From positions 19,227,491 through 19,291,490 of the forward strand of contig OY743190.1 of NCBI GenBank assembly GCA_963555705.1: a DNA stretch of 64,000 nt, given 5' to 3'. Both the position numbers and the translations under genes were made by a program. Source of the DNA: Ligustrum vulgare. Taxonomy: Eukaryota > Streptophyta > Magnoliopsida > Lamiales > Oleaceae. The notes beneath the pieces were generated by a model. It made no database searches and was not told the DNA's origin. It saw nothing but the letters and a program-made list of their open reading frames with translations. This document shows, piece after piece, positions 22,393 through 32,385 of this stretch. Position 1 is the first letter of the stretch; each line of letters begins with the position of its first letter.

Positions 22393-23046
22393 TCACAGAG
22401 TTAAGTTTACATTAACCGGACTCCATTTTCGCTTGATTCCCCTTCCTTGCGACCAATCTATCTTAACCCCTGCTGGATCTTGTATTGAGATATATGACTG
22501 CAGCTTATCCAGTAGTTCATCAATAGTAGGAGCAGAAATAAGAAGCCTTCTGGAAAATGGAGAGATGAATCCCTGTTCCACAGCATAATCAAGAAAAGTT
22601 AACAAACCATCAAAGAAATTGTTAACATTCAGAAGCCCAATAGGCTTAGTATGGAGATCTAGTTGAGCCCACGAGGTAATGTTAAAGATTTCTTCTAAGG
22701 TACCAAAACCTCCGGGCAGGGCTATAAAGGCATCAGAACCATATAACATACAAGTTATGCGTTCATGGATGGATAAGGTTTGAACTTCATGCCCTCGTGT
22801 TTTGCCTGCAACATCTACCAAAGGGACAGGTATGACACCGATTACTTTTGATTTCTCTGCAAGAGCAGATTGGGAAACACAACCCATTAGACCACTGCTA
22901 CCACCCCCATATACAAGAGTGATACCTTTTTTCCCCAGTTTCTTTCCAAGATCTACAGCCGCTTCTAGATAACCGAAGCCTTTCCCCACTTTTGATCCAC
23001 AAAATACACAAATAGTTTTGATCTGTCGAAGTTTTGGTGCTTCCAT
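22393..23046 (-). CDS. LOG: LONELY GUY-type cytokinin riboside 5'-monophosphate phosphoribohydrolase, intronless
   Basis: This is a complete 217-aa frame, antisense to the retroelement. LOG enzymes release active cytokinin base from its riboside monophosphate in the cytosol/nucleus. Visible: Rossmann start KTICVFCGSKVG (residues 10-21), GGGSSGLMG (47-55), HER (94-96), and the family signature PGGFGTLEE (111-119) followed by WAQLDLHTKPIGLLN. Length fits the usual 210-230 aa. The Lys commonly after HER is Ile here. Plant LOG genes normally have several introns; this copy has none, suggesting a cDNA-type capture. The upstream minus-strand sequence has a TATA-like TTTAAATA (23129-23122) and a short leader, so expression is possible. 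No lesion is seen. It could also be a diverged LOG-like relative. Confidence 0.85.
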   Translation of the reverse strand: MEAPKLRQIKTICVFCGSKVGKGFGYLEAAVDLGKKLGKKGITLVYGGGSSGLMGCVSQSALAEKSKVIGVIPVPLVDVAGKTRGHEVQTLSIHERITCMLYGSDAFIALPGGFGTLEEIFNITSWAQLDLHTKPIGLLNVNNFFDGLLTFLDYAVEQGFISPFSRRLLISAPTIDELLDKLQSYISIQDPAGVKIDWSQGRGIKRKWSPVNVNLTL

Positions 23047-23345
23047 CTTTGATAGTATAGAAGAGAAAACTTACGAAGAAGATGTGATTTTGGGATGCCT
23101 GAACTATGAAATATGTTTGGCTATTTAAAGCCGGAAAAATTTACTGTTTTTGATTGATTCTGAAAAAGTAAAGATTTACTTTTGACAAAATCAGCCCACT
23201 TTTGAAAATTTTATCGTATCGAGGCTGTCACCTTTCGGCGATTAAATATTTTATTTCCAGCTTTATCAAACCTCGAGAAAGGAAAAATATTTTTTATTTC
23301 CAAAACGCGTTACAGAAAGCAGCAAAATATTTTAAAAGATTTACC
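23047..23345 (-). promoter_or_regulatory. promoter-like spacer upstream of LOG ORF
   Basis: This is a 299-bp gap between two antisense ORFs. On the minus strand TTTAAATA lies about 76 bases before the LOG ATG, with a C/T-rich leader (CATCTTCTTCGTAAG...) between. A complementary pair around 'ggaaataaaa'/'ttttcctttc' (23255-23305) could form an AT-rich hairpin. Inference only. Confidence 0.4.
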
Positions 23346-23912
23346 TTATATCATTGCTGAACTGCCAGAAGCCTCATTTTGTAAAACAGACTGGCAAACA
23401 GGATCTTTCGATATTATATTTTGGAGACTATAACGATTTTTGTCCTCGTTAAACTGAGCGTATAAGGAGAGAAGTTCACGTTGTACATAACCACTTGGGT
23501 GCGTCTCAAGAGTCAGTCGAATATCATCCAAAGACTCTTTACTCAGTCCACCCTTTATGAATTCGATTTTATCATCCCGATTAGTAGAAGAATATCCTAC
23601 TGATTTGCAACGAGTATTACAGTTCCAACGAGCACATTTGTAGCAACCACCCAGTCTTTTTGCTCTTCGTTTCTTTGCAAACGTGCTTTTGCCTAAACCA
23701 GGCATGTGCTTTGGAAATGTTGATGGTAATTCACCAGATAGTCGAACCTTTGCTTCGATCAACCAGCGAACATCTTCTGGAATACCATGAGTCATCAGCA
23801 ACCTCAATCTTTCGAGCCTTATTCTATAGATCTTTCTCAGATCATTCATAGGAAGACTGGAATAATACTTGCGGATGTTTGTAAGGATGATATCCATTGC
23901 TTGATGATTCAA
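23346..23912 (-). CDS. Arg/Cys-rich protein resembling carlavirus-type nucleic-acid-binding proteins
   Basis: This is a 188-aa open frame lying 5' of LOG on the same strand. The core, residues 72-102, has GLGKSTFAKKRRAKRLGGC followed by YKCARWNCNTRC: a Ser-Thr-Phe-Ala basic patch running into a four-Cys cluster (Cys 90, 93, 98, 102), then GYSSTNRDDKIEFIKGG. This order (G-x-S-x-aromatic-A, basic run, CxxC, later Cys, then an FI-x-x-G stretch) is what I know of the small nucleic-acid-binding/silencing-suppressor proteins of carlaviruses and relatives (Betaflexiviridae). The N-terminal 70 residues are not recognised. If correct, this is an RNA-virus-derived sequence inside a retrotransposon. The frame has no stops. 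It could instead be an unrelated plant zinc-binding protein. Confidence 0.55.
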   Translation of the reverse strand: MNHQAMDIILTNIRKYYSSLPMNDLRKIYRIRLERLRLLMTHGIPEDVRWLIEAKVRLSGELPSTFPKHMPGLGKSTFAKKRRAKRLGGCYKCARWNCNTRCKSVGYSSTNRDDKIEFIKGGLSKESLDDIRLTLETHPSGYVQRELLSLYAQFNEDKNRYSLQNIISKDPVCQSVLQNEASGSSAMI

Positions 23913-24645
23913 CCTCTTCCCATCACGAACTATTTAAAAGCGTAAAGGATCTGAGTGAATCCGCGTGATGTTGTGACCAGCAAGAAAGCGCAGGATTATT
24001 TTAATGAAAAGAGGAGACAAGAAGTAATGCGCTGTTAAATTTTATCGATAAAGGAGATTTGATTGGAGATTTGGAATATTTTCTTGGATTATGGGTACTG
24101 ATATTTTGTTTTAATAATGATAATCATGGTATAGTGTGATGATACGTGGAAAGTAAAATGAGTACCGTATTGAATCAGAATTCATACGTATATACAAGTG
24201 AAAGAAATACTTTGCAGGAAATGTGGTGACATTTAAGTATAGAATCTTAGTTTTGGGAGATATTTGTTTACTGAATTTTGGGTTACAAATATTGGAAAGA
24301 TAAGTTAATGATATTATGTTGATATGTTATTGGGTATATTACGTAGAGAGAATATTCAGGTAATTCTTTGATTATTTTGGGAATATTCGATGATAAGAAG
24401 AAAGGAAAAATTATTATGATATGATATGTCAGTAAAGATTTGTTGAAATTTTAGAGATATATACAAATATTTGAGGTCACATGATACGATGATAAGTGAC
24501 AAGTTACATGAATACTACAAGATATGATGAAATATCACATACGATTGGGAATTTTCATTTTGATTCAGAAGAATTTATGAGTAGACACATATGTTTATTA
24601 TTGATAGAAAAGTCCATGTTCTTAAGAAAACAAATTGATGCATTT
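23913..24645. other. AT-rich internal region, no gene seen
   Basis: It lies between the antisense Cys-rich ORF and the pol remnant. The first ~150 bp (to about 24060) is less AT-rich and may belong to the captured block. The rest resembles the 5' internal region in composition. Confidence 0.5.
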
Positions 24646-24778
24646 AGTCAAAGTCCAGTGGGTTAAATATGGTTGGGTTAAATATGGTAGCGATGATGCT
24701 ACATAAGAGAAAGAAGAGATTCTGATTAAGTATTCAGAAATCATAAGATCAAGTAAGTTTAATTTCGAGGACGAAATT
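24646..24778 (+). pseudogene. C-terminal pol tail remnant (chromovirus type)
   Basis: The frame reads KVQWVKYGWVKYGSDDAT, stop, EKEEILIKYSEII..., ending FNFEDEIILRG over the PPT. The same tail is readable in reverse in the 55.4-kb element (KVQWGRHGSDETTWFKKEEI). A 15-bp direct duplication (about 24659-24688) repeats WVKYG. It shows that the element derives from an autonomous Ty3/gypsy chromovirus by loss of nearly all gag-pol. Confidence 0.75.
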
Positions 24779-24796
24779 ATTTTAAGGGGGTAAGAT
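24779..24796 (+). promoter_or_regulatory. polypurine tract of LOG-carrying element
   Basis: TTTTAAGGGGGTAAGAT directly precedes the 3' LTR at 24797. Confidence 0.8.
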
Positions 24797-27700
24797 TGTA
24801 GCAACCCAGAATTTTTATGCAATAAATAATAATTATTTTAATATTTAGAAAATTGTGTCGCTACTATTTCACCCATTGTTTTGAAGTTAACGCCGCGACG
24901 GATTCGTCTAGCCAAGTCAAGAAATATCGAATTTGTTCGATTTTAAATTAAAATCCGAATTTCTAAAATTATGTTATTTTAATATTATTTTCAAAATCAT
25001 TTTGAATTCCAAATTTATTAAAATATCCCAATGATCCTTATCAAATTATTTCAAGTCTAAATACGAAATCCAATTTTATCTCAAAATTTACTTACTTCTC
25101 AAATGTATTTTTTCAGTCCAAAATATATCTATTTTAAATACATTTTTAATCAAAGTTAGTGCAATAATTATCATAACAAAAATTCCCATACTTTACACCA
25201 TTAACCTAATTTGCAATCCACGTTTTTCTTCCTTTCCATTCATTTATCTAATCACAAAGCCAAACCCACTCAATGAATGATTCCCCTCCCCAAATTATGA
25301 TGTTCCCCATTCATCAATTCTTTTTCTTTCTTTTCTATCATGTTTTTCAATTTAAGCAATCATCCTCAGCACTGCTCCATCGCACCATCAACCAATTTGT
25401 AAAACCACAGTATTCATCATCATCACCATCACTGCTGAATCACCCTCACCTAATTGCTACCACGAAACCATCACCACCAGCAGCTCCATTACCAGACTCC
25501 AAAATCAATTCACAGCCAATTCATAAAACCAATCTGCAACATCATCCTAACCATAGACATTCACAATCCAGCTACCACAATTATAAGTTGCATCCCCAAA
25601 CCAAAAACACGAAACTTATGTATCATCAGCATCTCCCTCTCGCAGCCAACCTCTGCCCTTTTACCATAATCACCAAACTTCACTTTCCATTTTTCCATAA
25701 TCAGATACCACAATACAATCCACTGCCGCTGAACCACTGCCATAACCATTACCTTCTGCCCAAGTTGAACTCTAAATCATTTACGGATCATTCTGCACAA
25801 TCACAGACCAACCGAACCACCACAGGAACACAATCCATCACCACAGCCCACATCGCCGATAGAATCACCGCCACCAAAACCATCCACTGCCCACTTCAGT
25901 TTTGACAAACAATTGAAACCCAAAACAAGAAATAAACCAAGCCCAAGACTTACCTTCGACCAACACCGGAATTGTAGCCGGAGAAATCACGACCTAAACC
26001 GTGAACTCTAACCTCGGTTTCACTGTGAATCAGCAACTCCAAATCGCGAACCCTAGCCTCGGGTCACTCTTCGATTTCGCACCAAAATTTGTACCAAATC
26101 TACCCAAACTTGACAACCCTATTTAACCACCTTTTGCCGCACCCAGCGCCGGTATTGCGTCGGCGAACCGCCGGTATAAGATCGGAATAGCCACTGCGTC
26201 GCCAGCTTTCGTTTCACTTCTCCGCCCCCTCTCGCTTTGCTCTCCCAGTCTCCTCTGCCTTTCTCTAGTCTCTCTCTCTAATGCTGAATAATGAAATACA
26301 GAAAGTAAAGGTTGATTTTAATATATAACTTTTCAGAAAGTTGCACTTTGGTCCCTACATTTTCAAAATGATTTAAATCAGTCCTCAAGTTTCGAAATGT
26401 TTCAAATCAGCCCCTATGATTTTAAAACAATCCAATTCAGTCCCTTTTAGTTTCAAAGGTTTTCAAATCAGTCCTTTCAGCTTTTAAACTTATCAATTTT
26501 AGTCCCTCAAATTTCAAAAGTATTCATTTTAGTTCTTCAACTTTCAAAACATCAATTTTAGTCTTCAAATTATAATTTATCATTTTGAGCTATATATTCG
26601 ATAGACTAAAGTGACTTATTGGCTAAGACGAAGCGTACGGAGAATTTAAAGAAATTGAAGTCATTCCCGCTCAACTTTGCACTCGTCGGATTTGAGGTAG
26701 ACTCGCACTTATTAATTGATTTAAATTATGATTTCATATAAATGTCATGTGACTTGTGAAAGTCAATTTTCAAGAAAATTAAGTATGTTTTATGAAAGGT
26801 AAATATACCTTATATTTTTATGAAAAGTAAGTATACCCTATGTTTTTACGATAATGTTTTATATGTTTTGGATCATTGCTATGCACATAAGAATTCTTAC
26901 CACCTAAGTTCGGTAAAATTCTTGTGTCTCCATAAGTTTATGAGGATTTACCACCTAAGTTCGGTAAAATTCCTGTCTTTCCATATGTTTATGAGGATTT
27001 ACCACCTAAGTTCGGTAAAATTCCTGTCGCATATGTTTATGAGGATTTCGATCCTATCTTATGTTATGATGGAAATGATCCCTATGAATTTCATGAATTA
27101 TGTTTTGGTATACTTACTGTTATTATGATCTTACTGTTATTATGATTTTACTGCATAAGAATTCTTGCCACCTAAGTTCGGTAAAGTTCTTGTGTCTCCT
27201 TATGTTTATGAGGATTTCAATCCTATCTTATGTTATGCTTTCAAAAGAAATTATGCTTGGCATAATTAAAATGTGTTTTATAAGTATATGATTTTCAAAG
27301 AGCTGTTTTCAAAGAGCTAATTTCAAAGAGCCTATGATTTGCAAAATATGTCCCGTGCTGTAATGCACAATATGAGTTTTATCAAGAGCCGTTTTATAAA
27401 GAAGCTCTATCAATGCCGTTTTATAAAGAGCCGGGATTTATGTGTTTAATCATCTTATAAATTAAATTAATTTGCGATGAGTCTACTGAGTATTTCCCCC
27501 ATGAAATACTCACCCTACTTTTTAACAGTTTTGCAGATTTCGGAGACGGTGGCGAGCGATGAATGATGGTGGCAATAATCGTTGAACGGTTGAAAGTTTG
27601 ACGTTAATGATTTCCGTATTTTTCCAAACAATCGAATAATTTAGAGAAGTTCATTTATTTGAGAAATTATGACATTGTCAATTTCTTTACAAAATTAATG

Positions 27701-27875
27701 GTTCGATTTACTATTTCAAATGGTTTCATAAATGTTTCAATTTTATCGGCCATTACAGTTTATTTAATGTTGCAAAAAAATGAATTTCAATTATTTCTTC
27801 CGCAAAAATATTATTCGAAAAATTTAGACAGAAAATGACGTAGTGAATCGGGTATACGGAACTCGGGGCGCTACA
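24797..27875 (+). repeat. 3' LTR of the LOG-carrying element (3,079 bp)
   Basis: It is the same length as the 5' LTR and near-identical. Differences include catgaac/caggaac (about 18869/25823) and gtgctaca/gcgctaca at the end. It contains the same repeat blocks. Confidence 0.9.
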
Positions 27876-28258
27876 CAAACAATTTCTCGATCAATCTTTT
27901 TCCATAAAAGATCTTGGCAATCTTCGATATTTTTTAGGTATTGAAGTGTCTCGATCTAAAGAAGGAATTTTTCTATGTCAAAGAAAATATACCCTTGACA
28001 TCTTATCTGATTCTGGTATGACTGGTTCTCGACCATCTGATTTTCCTATGGAACAACATCTTTGTTTAAGACCAGAGGATGGTACTCCTCTTTCTGATCC
28101 GACAATCTTTCGTCGACTGGTAGGACATCTTTTATATCTTACTGTCACCCGACCAGATATACAATATTCTGTAAATACACTTAGTCAATTCATGCAATTT
28201 CCTTATTCCACTCATCTTGATGCTGCCAACCGGGTTCTTCGTTATCTTAAGGGTATAT
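27876..28258 (+). pseudogene. copia I RT C-terminal part; element truncated after it
   Basis: It continues from 17842: SFSIKDLGNLRYFLGIEVSR, KYTLDILSDSGM, then HLLYLTVTRPDIQYSVNTL and RVLRYLKG. These are the RT thumb and connection region of copia elements. Coding ends near 28255. RNase H and the 3' LTR are absent, and no continuation was found after the following Helitron. Confidence 0.88.
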
Positions 28259-28339
28259 TTGTATTTGTATTGTGGTGTATTTATAAAAAAATATATTTTA
28301 TTAGTGGTGATAATATAATGTGGTGTATCTTTATCTTTA

Positions 28340-30287
28340 TCTTTATATATATATAAGTAGAAGTCAAGAGATAGAGTCATTTTGGAGGAAAAATTGCATT
28401 TAATGACCCTCCTTTGACGTCTACTTATATATATAATATAAAGATTTTTGTAGGAAAATTTATTACTTATTATATATTTAGTAAGAGTTGTAATAAATGA
28501 ACTATGTGTAAATATGTTACATTGGAGATGAAAAAATTAGATTAATATATTTGAGCATAAATAATGTGATATCTATGTAAATGTGTTATGTAGGAAATGA
28601 AAAAATTGGATTAATATATTTGAACATAAATAAATGTGATATCTATGTAAATGTGTTATGTAGGAAATGAAAAAATATGATTAATATATTTGAACATAAA
28701 TAAATATCATATCTATGTAAATGTGTTATATAGGAAATGAAAATTTTGGATTTATATATTTGAAAATAAATAAATACATGCTATATAAATTTTTTAAGTT
28801 AGAAATGAAAATTTTGAATTCATATATTTTGAAAATAAATAAATAAAATAATTGAAATTTTACTTCCTAATGTGTCAATAAATGAGTAGGTTCTTCAATA
28901 AGCATTTTACAAAAATAAAATTATTTGCTATCAACTTTTTACCACCAATGATAAGTTGGTAGAAAATTTAATTATTTCATCATTTTGACAAAAATTGGTA
29001 TGTTTAAAAGATAAGAAAAAATAAAATATATTTATTAATATATTGAATTTCGAATAAAATATATGTAAGCAACATATTAAAAAATAAGGTTAATTAAAAA
29101 TTATAACATATTAAAAGGAAAATAGGTGATAATGTAGGCAAATTTTCAGAGAAAAACGTAAATAAAAGTTAAAAAAAAAATTAATATAAAAATTTAATTT
29201 AGTGTCAAACTTTGAGTGGCGCGATACACTGAGTGTACATGCAGAATTTTTTATTTTGATTTGTTTTGTCTTTTTTAAAGTTTCAAACTCAATAACATGT
29301 GTTATGTAGGAAATGAAAAAATTGGATTAATATATTTGAACATAAATAAATGTCATATCACATCTATGAGTGTTTGATGTTGTTTAAAAATAGTTTTTTT
29401 GAAATGAATAGTGATTTTTAGGAGAATGAATGGTTGAAATTTGATTGAAAAGTCAAATATTGTGAGTTTAACTTTTAATGAATGGTTGAGATTGAATACT
29501 GTAGGAAAAAGAGAAAAAATTAATGAATACCAAAAAAGGGCTATGTAAATGTGTTATATTGAAAATGAAAAATTTGGATTAATATATTTTAAAATAAATA
29601 AATATATTCTATATAAACTTGTTAAGTTAGAAATGAAAAAAATTGAATTTATATATTTTGAAAATAAATAAATAAAACATTGAAAATTTACTTCCTAATA
29701 TATCAATAATGAGTAGGTTCTTCAAAACGCATGTTACAAAAATAATTAATTATTTTTTATCAACTTTTTAACCATGCATATTTTCTCTCTCCAATTTTCA
29801 GCCATTATTTTTTACCTCAAAATCATAAATAAAAAATTTTATAAACCAAACAGTATTACCAAATGGAGACTATCATTTCATCATTTTGACAAAAATTGGC
29901 ATGTTTAAAAAATAAGGAAAAATAAAACATATATAAGCAACATATTAAAAAATATAGTTACTCAAAAAATTATAACGTATTAAAAGGAATATAGGTGATG
30001 AGGTGGGAAAATTTTCAAAGAAAAACTCAATTAAAAGTCAATAGAAATTTTATATAAAAAATTTAATTAAATGCCAAATTTCGAGTGGCGCGGTATGCTT
30101 AGTGTACATGTAGCATTTTTTATTTTGATTAGTTTTGTCATTTTTAAAGTTTCAAATTCAATAATATTTTGTATTGAAGTTTTATTTGAATTATATTTTT
30201 TATTTGATATGATTGTATAATCATGATATTTTCAAAATTATGATTTAAAAATTATATATTCCATGCATTGCACGGGTAGACAACTAG
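28340..30287 (+). mobile_element. non-autonomous Helitron (about 1.95 kb) with internal repeats
   Basis: The 5' end reads A|TCTTTATATATATATAAGTA. The 3' end is CTAG (30284-30287) followed by T, preceded by a hairpin-like TGC-ATT-GCA and 'cgggtagacaa'. Within it, units of about 72 bp ('aatgtgttatgtaggaaatg ... ttaatatatttgaacataaa') repeat several times at 28500-28860 and again at 29295-29360. A segment at about 28860-29300 is repeated in diverged form at 29690-30165. There is no coding sequence. The exact 5' base is uncertain because 'tctttat' is repeated there. Confidence 0.6.
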
Positions 30288-31330
30288 TTTAGTATAATTT
30301 GTGGTGGTAATATATTTACTCTTACATAGACTTTGTTATTATACGTAGATAGATATAGATGTTTTTAAATCCAACCATAAGCCTAATCTTTTTTCATAAA
30401 TACTAAAACCATAAATTAATTATAGGGAAATACCTACAAATAACCTCATCAACTATAATATTTTGAAAAATAAGCCTTGAAACCATAACATTTGATAAAT
30501 GGCATTTGAACATTCAAACCTCCTAAAATACTGTTTCGCGCGAAAGTCACCTCGCTAACAATTACCAAAGGGGGATCAACCGAATGTGTAAGGAACAAAC
30601 CTCTCGAGACAAAGTCCCAACGAGGGGTGCTATATTTATGAAGATTATAGTGAAGACAAAACACCTCCAAGGGGCGCAAGCACACAAATTACACTAAGAG
30701 TTTGATGGTAAAAGTAAAGATAAAGAAAATTACATATTCTCTTGTTGAGATTTGATTGATTCTCATTTAAATGACTAAGTTTTTACAATATATACAAATG
30801 TACGAACTTCCTTCAACCGCTGCCAATATTTGAGTCTTTGGTTTGCCGCCTTGATTTGTAACACTTGCATGGATTAATTTGCTTCCTCCACGTTGCATAA
30901 CCGTCGCCCACGTCCTTGTAACATCCGCTTGCCATGTCGCTCTAAGTAACCTCCACAATTCGTCATTTCAACTACCACCTTCATCAACAATTGGCTACGT
31001 GATCATAAGACAAGTGTCAAAACTGCTTCCACTTGCTTAGTCGCCCAACTGCTTCATCGCTCGCCCTGTCGCCCAAAATATCCTAGTTGTCGCACAATCG
31101 CCCATTAGTCCAACTTCTTGCCTATAATGAGTCTTTAACGTTGGGCCTCTTTTGGTTTGGGCCAAGCCTCTTGTATTTTTGGGTATTTTTTGGGCGTCAA
31201 CAAATACCCTCTTACATAGAATTTGCAATACAAATCATTCAAGTATAGAAAAACTCCATTTAAGTCCTTAGATAGTTTTGTTTATAATTTTAATAAATTT
31301 TTGTGATTTTTGTTCGCTCATAGTAGCACC
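30288..31330. other. unassigned DNA before the pararetrovirus
   Basis: No protein or RNA gene is recognised. The segment 30820-31190 is more GC-rich, with repeated 'tcgcc(c)a' words and a gggcc-rich part (31135-31200). It could be a retroelement leader or host DNA. The virus/host junction must lie at or before the primer site at 31338. Confidence 0.4.
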
Positions 31331-31337
31331 CCTGAAT

Positions 31338-31350
31338 TGGTATTAGAGCC
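31338..31350 (+). promoter_or_regulatory. pararetroviral primer binding site (tRNA-iMet)
   Basis: TGGTATTAGAGCC has one mismatch to the usual initiator-Met site. It lies three bases before the first viral ATG. Confidence 0.75.
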
Positions 31351-31352
31351 AT

Positions 31353-31637
31353 ATGACAGATCTAAAAGATAAATATTATATGACAAAAAATAAAAATAAA
31401 TATATAATATATACATCAAGATTAATAATTATCCATACATTAGTACTACCCAATAATTATAAAATAGAAATCTTGAGAACTCTAAAAGATTTAGACAAAG
31501 AGATAAGAAGAGATATTTATGATCTAATAAATTTCGATATAATAAATGAAGACTTTATCATAAACAAAATATTAGATTTAATCCACCAAGATATACTAGA
31601 AGAATTATATAAAGATTATAGAAATGGATTATCATAA
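31353..31637 (+). CDS. pararetrovirus small ORF 1
   Basis: This is a 94-aa open frame starting right after the PBS (MTDLKDKYY). It is Ile/Leu/Lys/Asp-rich with a helical character (LKDLDKEIRRDIYDL). No known motif is recognised. It overlaps the next ORF start at 31624. It may be a small 5' protein as in badna-, solendo- or cavemo-like viruses. Function unknown. Confidence 0.55.
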   Translation: MTDLKDKYYMTKNKNKYIIYTSRLIIIHTLVLPNNYKIEILRTLKDLDKEIRRDIYDLINFDIINEDFIINKILDLIHQDILEELYKDYRNGLS

Positions 31638-32049
31638 AGCAGATCCTCAATTAATTAGATATCTAGATATAGAAACAAATGAAAAATTAGATTTAATAAT
31701 AGAACAAAGAATAAATTTAATGGATCAAATAAGAGAAGAAAGAAATATAAAATGACAAGAAAAATTAAGATTAAAATTATTAGAGAAAAAGAAAAAATAT
31801 TTTAATAGAATTTTGAAGCAATTACCGAAAATACAAATGATTATAGAAGATAAAGAAAAAACTAGAAAAGAAAAATATGATGAAACAAAAACATTGGAAG
31901 ACTATCTAAAATATTATAGAATATATCATAGAAAATTAATGCTTGGATCAATAGAAGAATATTGTGAATATCAAATAATGAATTATAAAGAAGCAAAATA
32001 TGAAACGGAACTTATTCTAGAAATCGAACATATCAAAGGAAGAAATTAA
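31624..32049 (+). pseudogene. pararetrovirus small ORF 2 (in-frame stop)
   Basis: It starts MDYHKADPQL at 31624, overlapping ORF 1 by 14 bases. TGA at 31753-31755 interrupts it. The open remainder continues in the same frame to TAA 32047-32049, which overlaps the next ATG as TAATG. It is strongly charged and predicted helical. Function unknown. Confidence 0.6.
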
Positions 32050-32302
32050 TGACAGAATTTCCAGAAATAAAATTTGAAAAACAAATAATAGAAAATATAA
32101 GACTACCAGTTGGATCTTATCAAATAACAGGAGCTAATACAACTATGTTTCAACCATTAAGTTCATGGAGAGAATCTGATGGATTTCTCAATATGCAATT
32201 AAATTGGATAAGTGCCTTTTTATGACAAACATATAAAAATATAAATTTACAAGATAAATTAGCTATTGAAGAATTACAACAATTAAATATACAAGATATG
32301 AA
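32049..32302 (+). pseudogene. truncated duplicate of pararetrovirus ORF 3
   Basis: It is nearly the same as the first ~85 codons of the ORF at 32386, but has TGA (32223-32225) where the intact copy has TGG. It is followed by a second, ~65-bp partial copy (about 32322-32385). Each junction carries the same 'atatcaaaggaagaaattaa' word, so the duplications probably arose at that short direct repeat. Confidence 0.85.
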
Positions 32303-32385
32303 TATCAAAGGAAGAAATTAATGACAGAATTTCCAGAAATAAAATTTGAAAAACAAATAATAGAAAATATCAAAGGAAGAAATTA

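Larger units (their letters stand above)
17843..27875 (+). mobile_element. non-autonomous gypsy-type LTR element (LARD) carrying antisense LOG and Cys-rich ORFs
   Basis: It is 10,033 bp flanked by TSD caaac (17838-17842, 27876-27880). Both LTRs are exactly 3,079 bp and differ at only about a dozen positions by eye, so it is a young insertion. PBS and PPT place it on the + strand. The internal 3,875 bp lacks gag, protease, RT and integrase. It keeps only the last ~45 codons of a chromovirus-like pol before the PPT. The centre (about 22040-23930) carries two ORFs on the opposite strand, one a complete LOG enzyme. It is a large retrotransposon derivative that would be mobilised by a related gypsy element; the one at 55408-62740 shares leader and LTR-end features. 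Confidence 0.88.
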
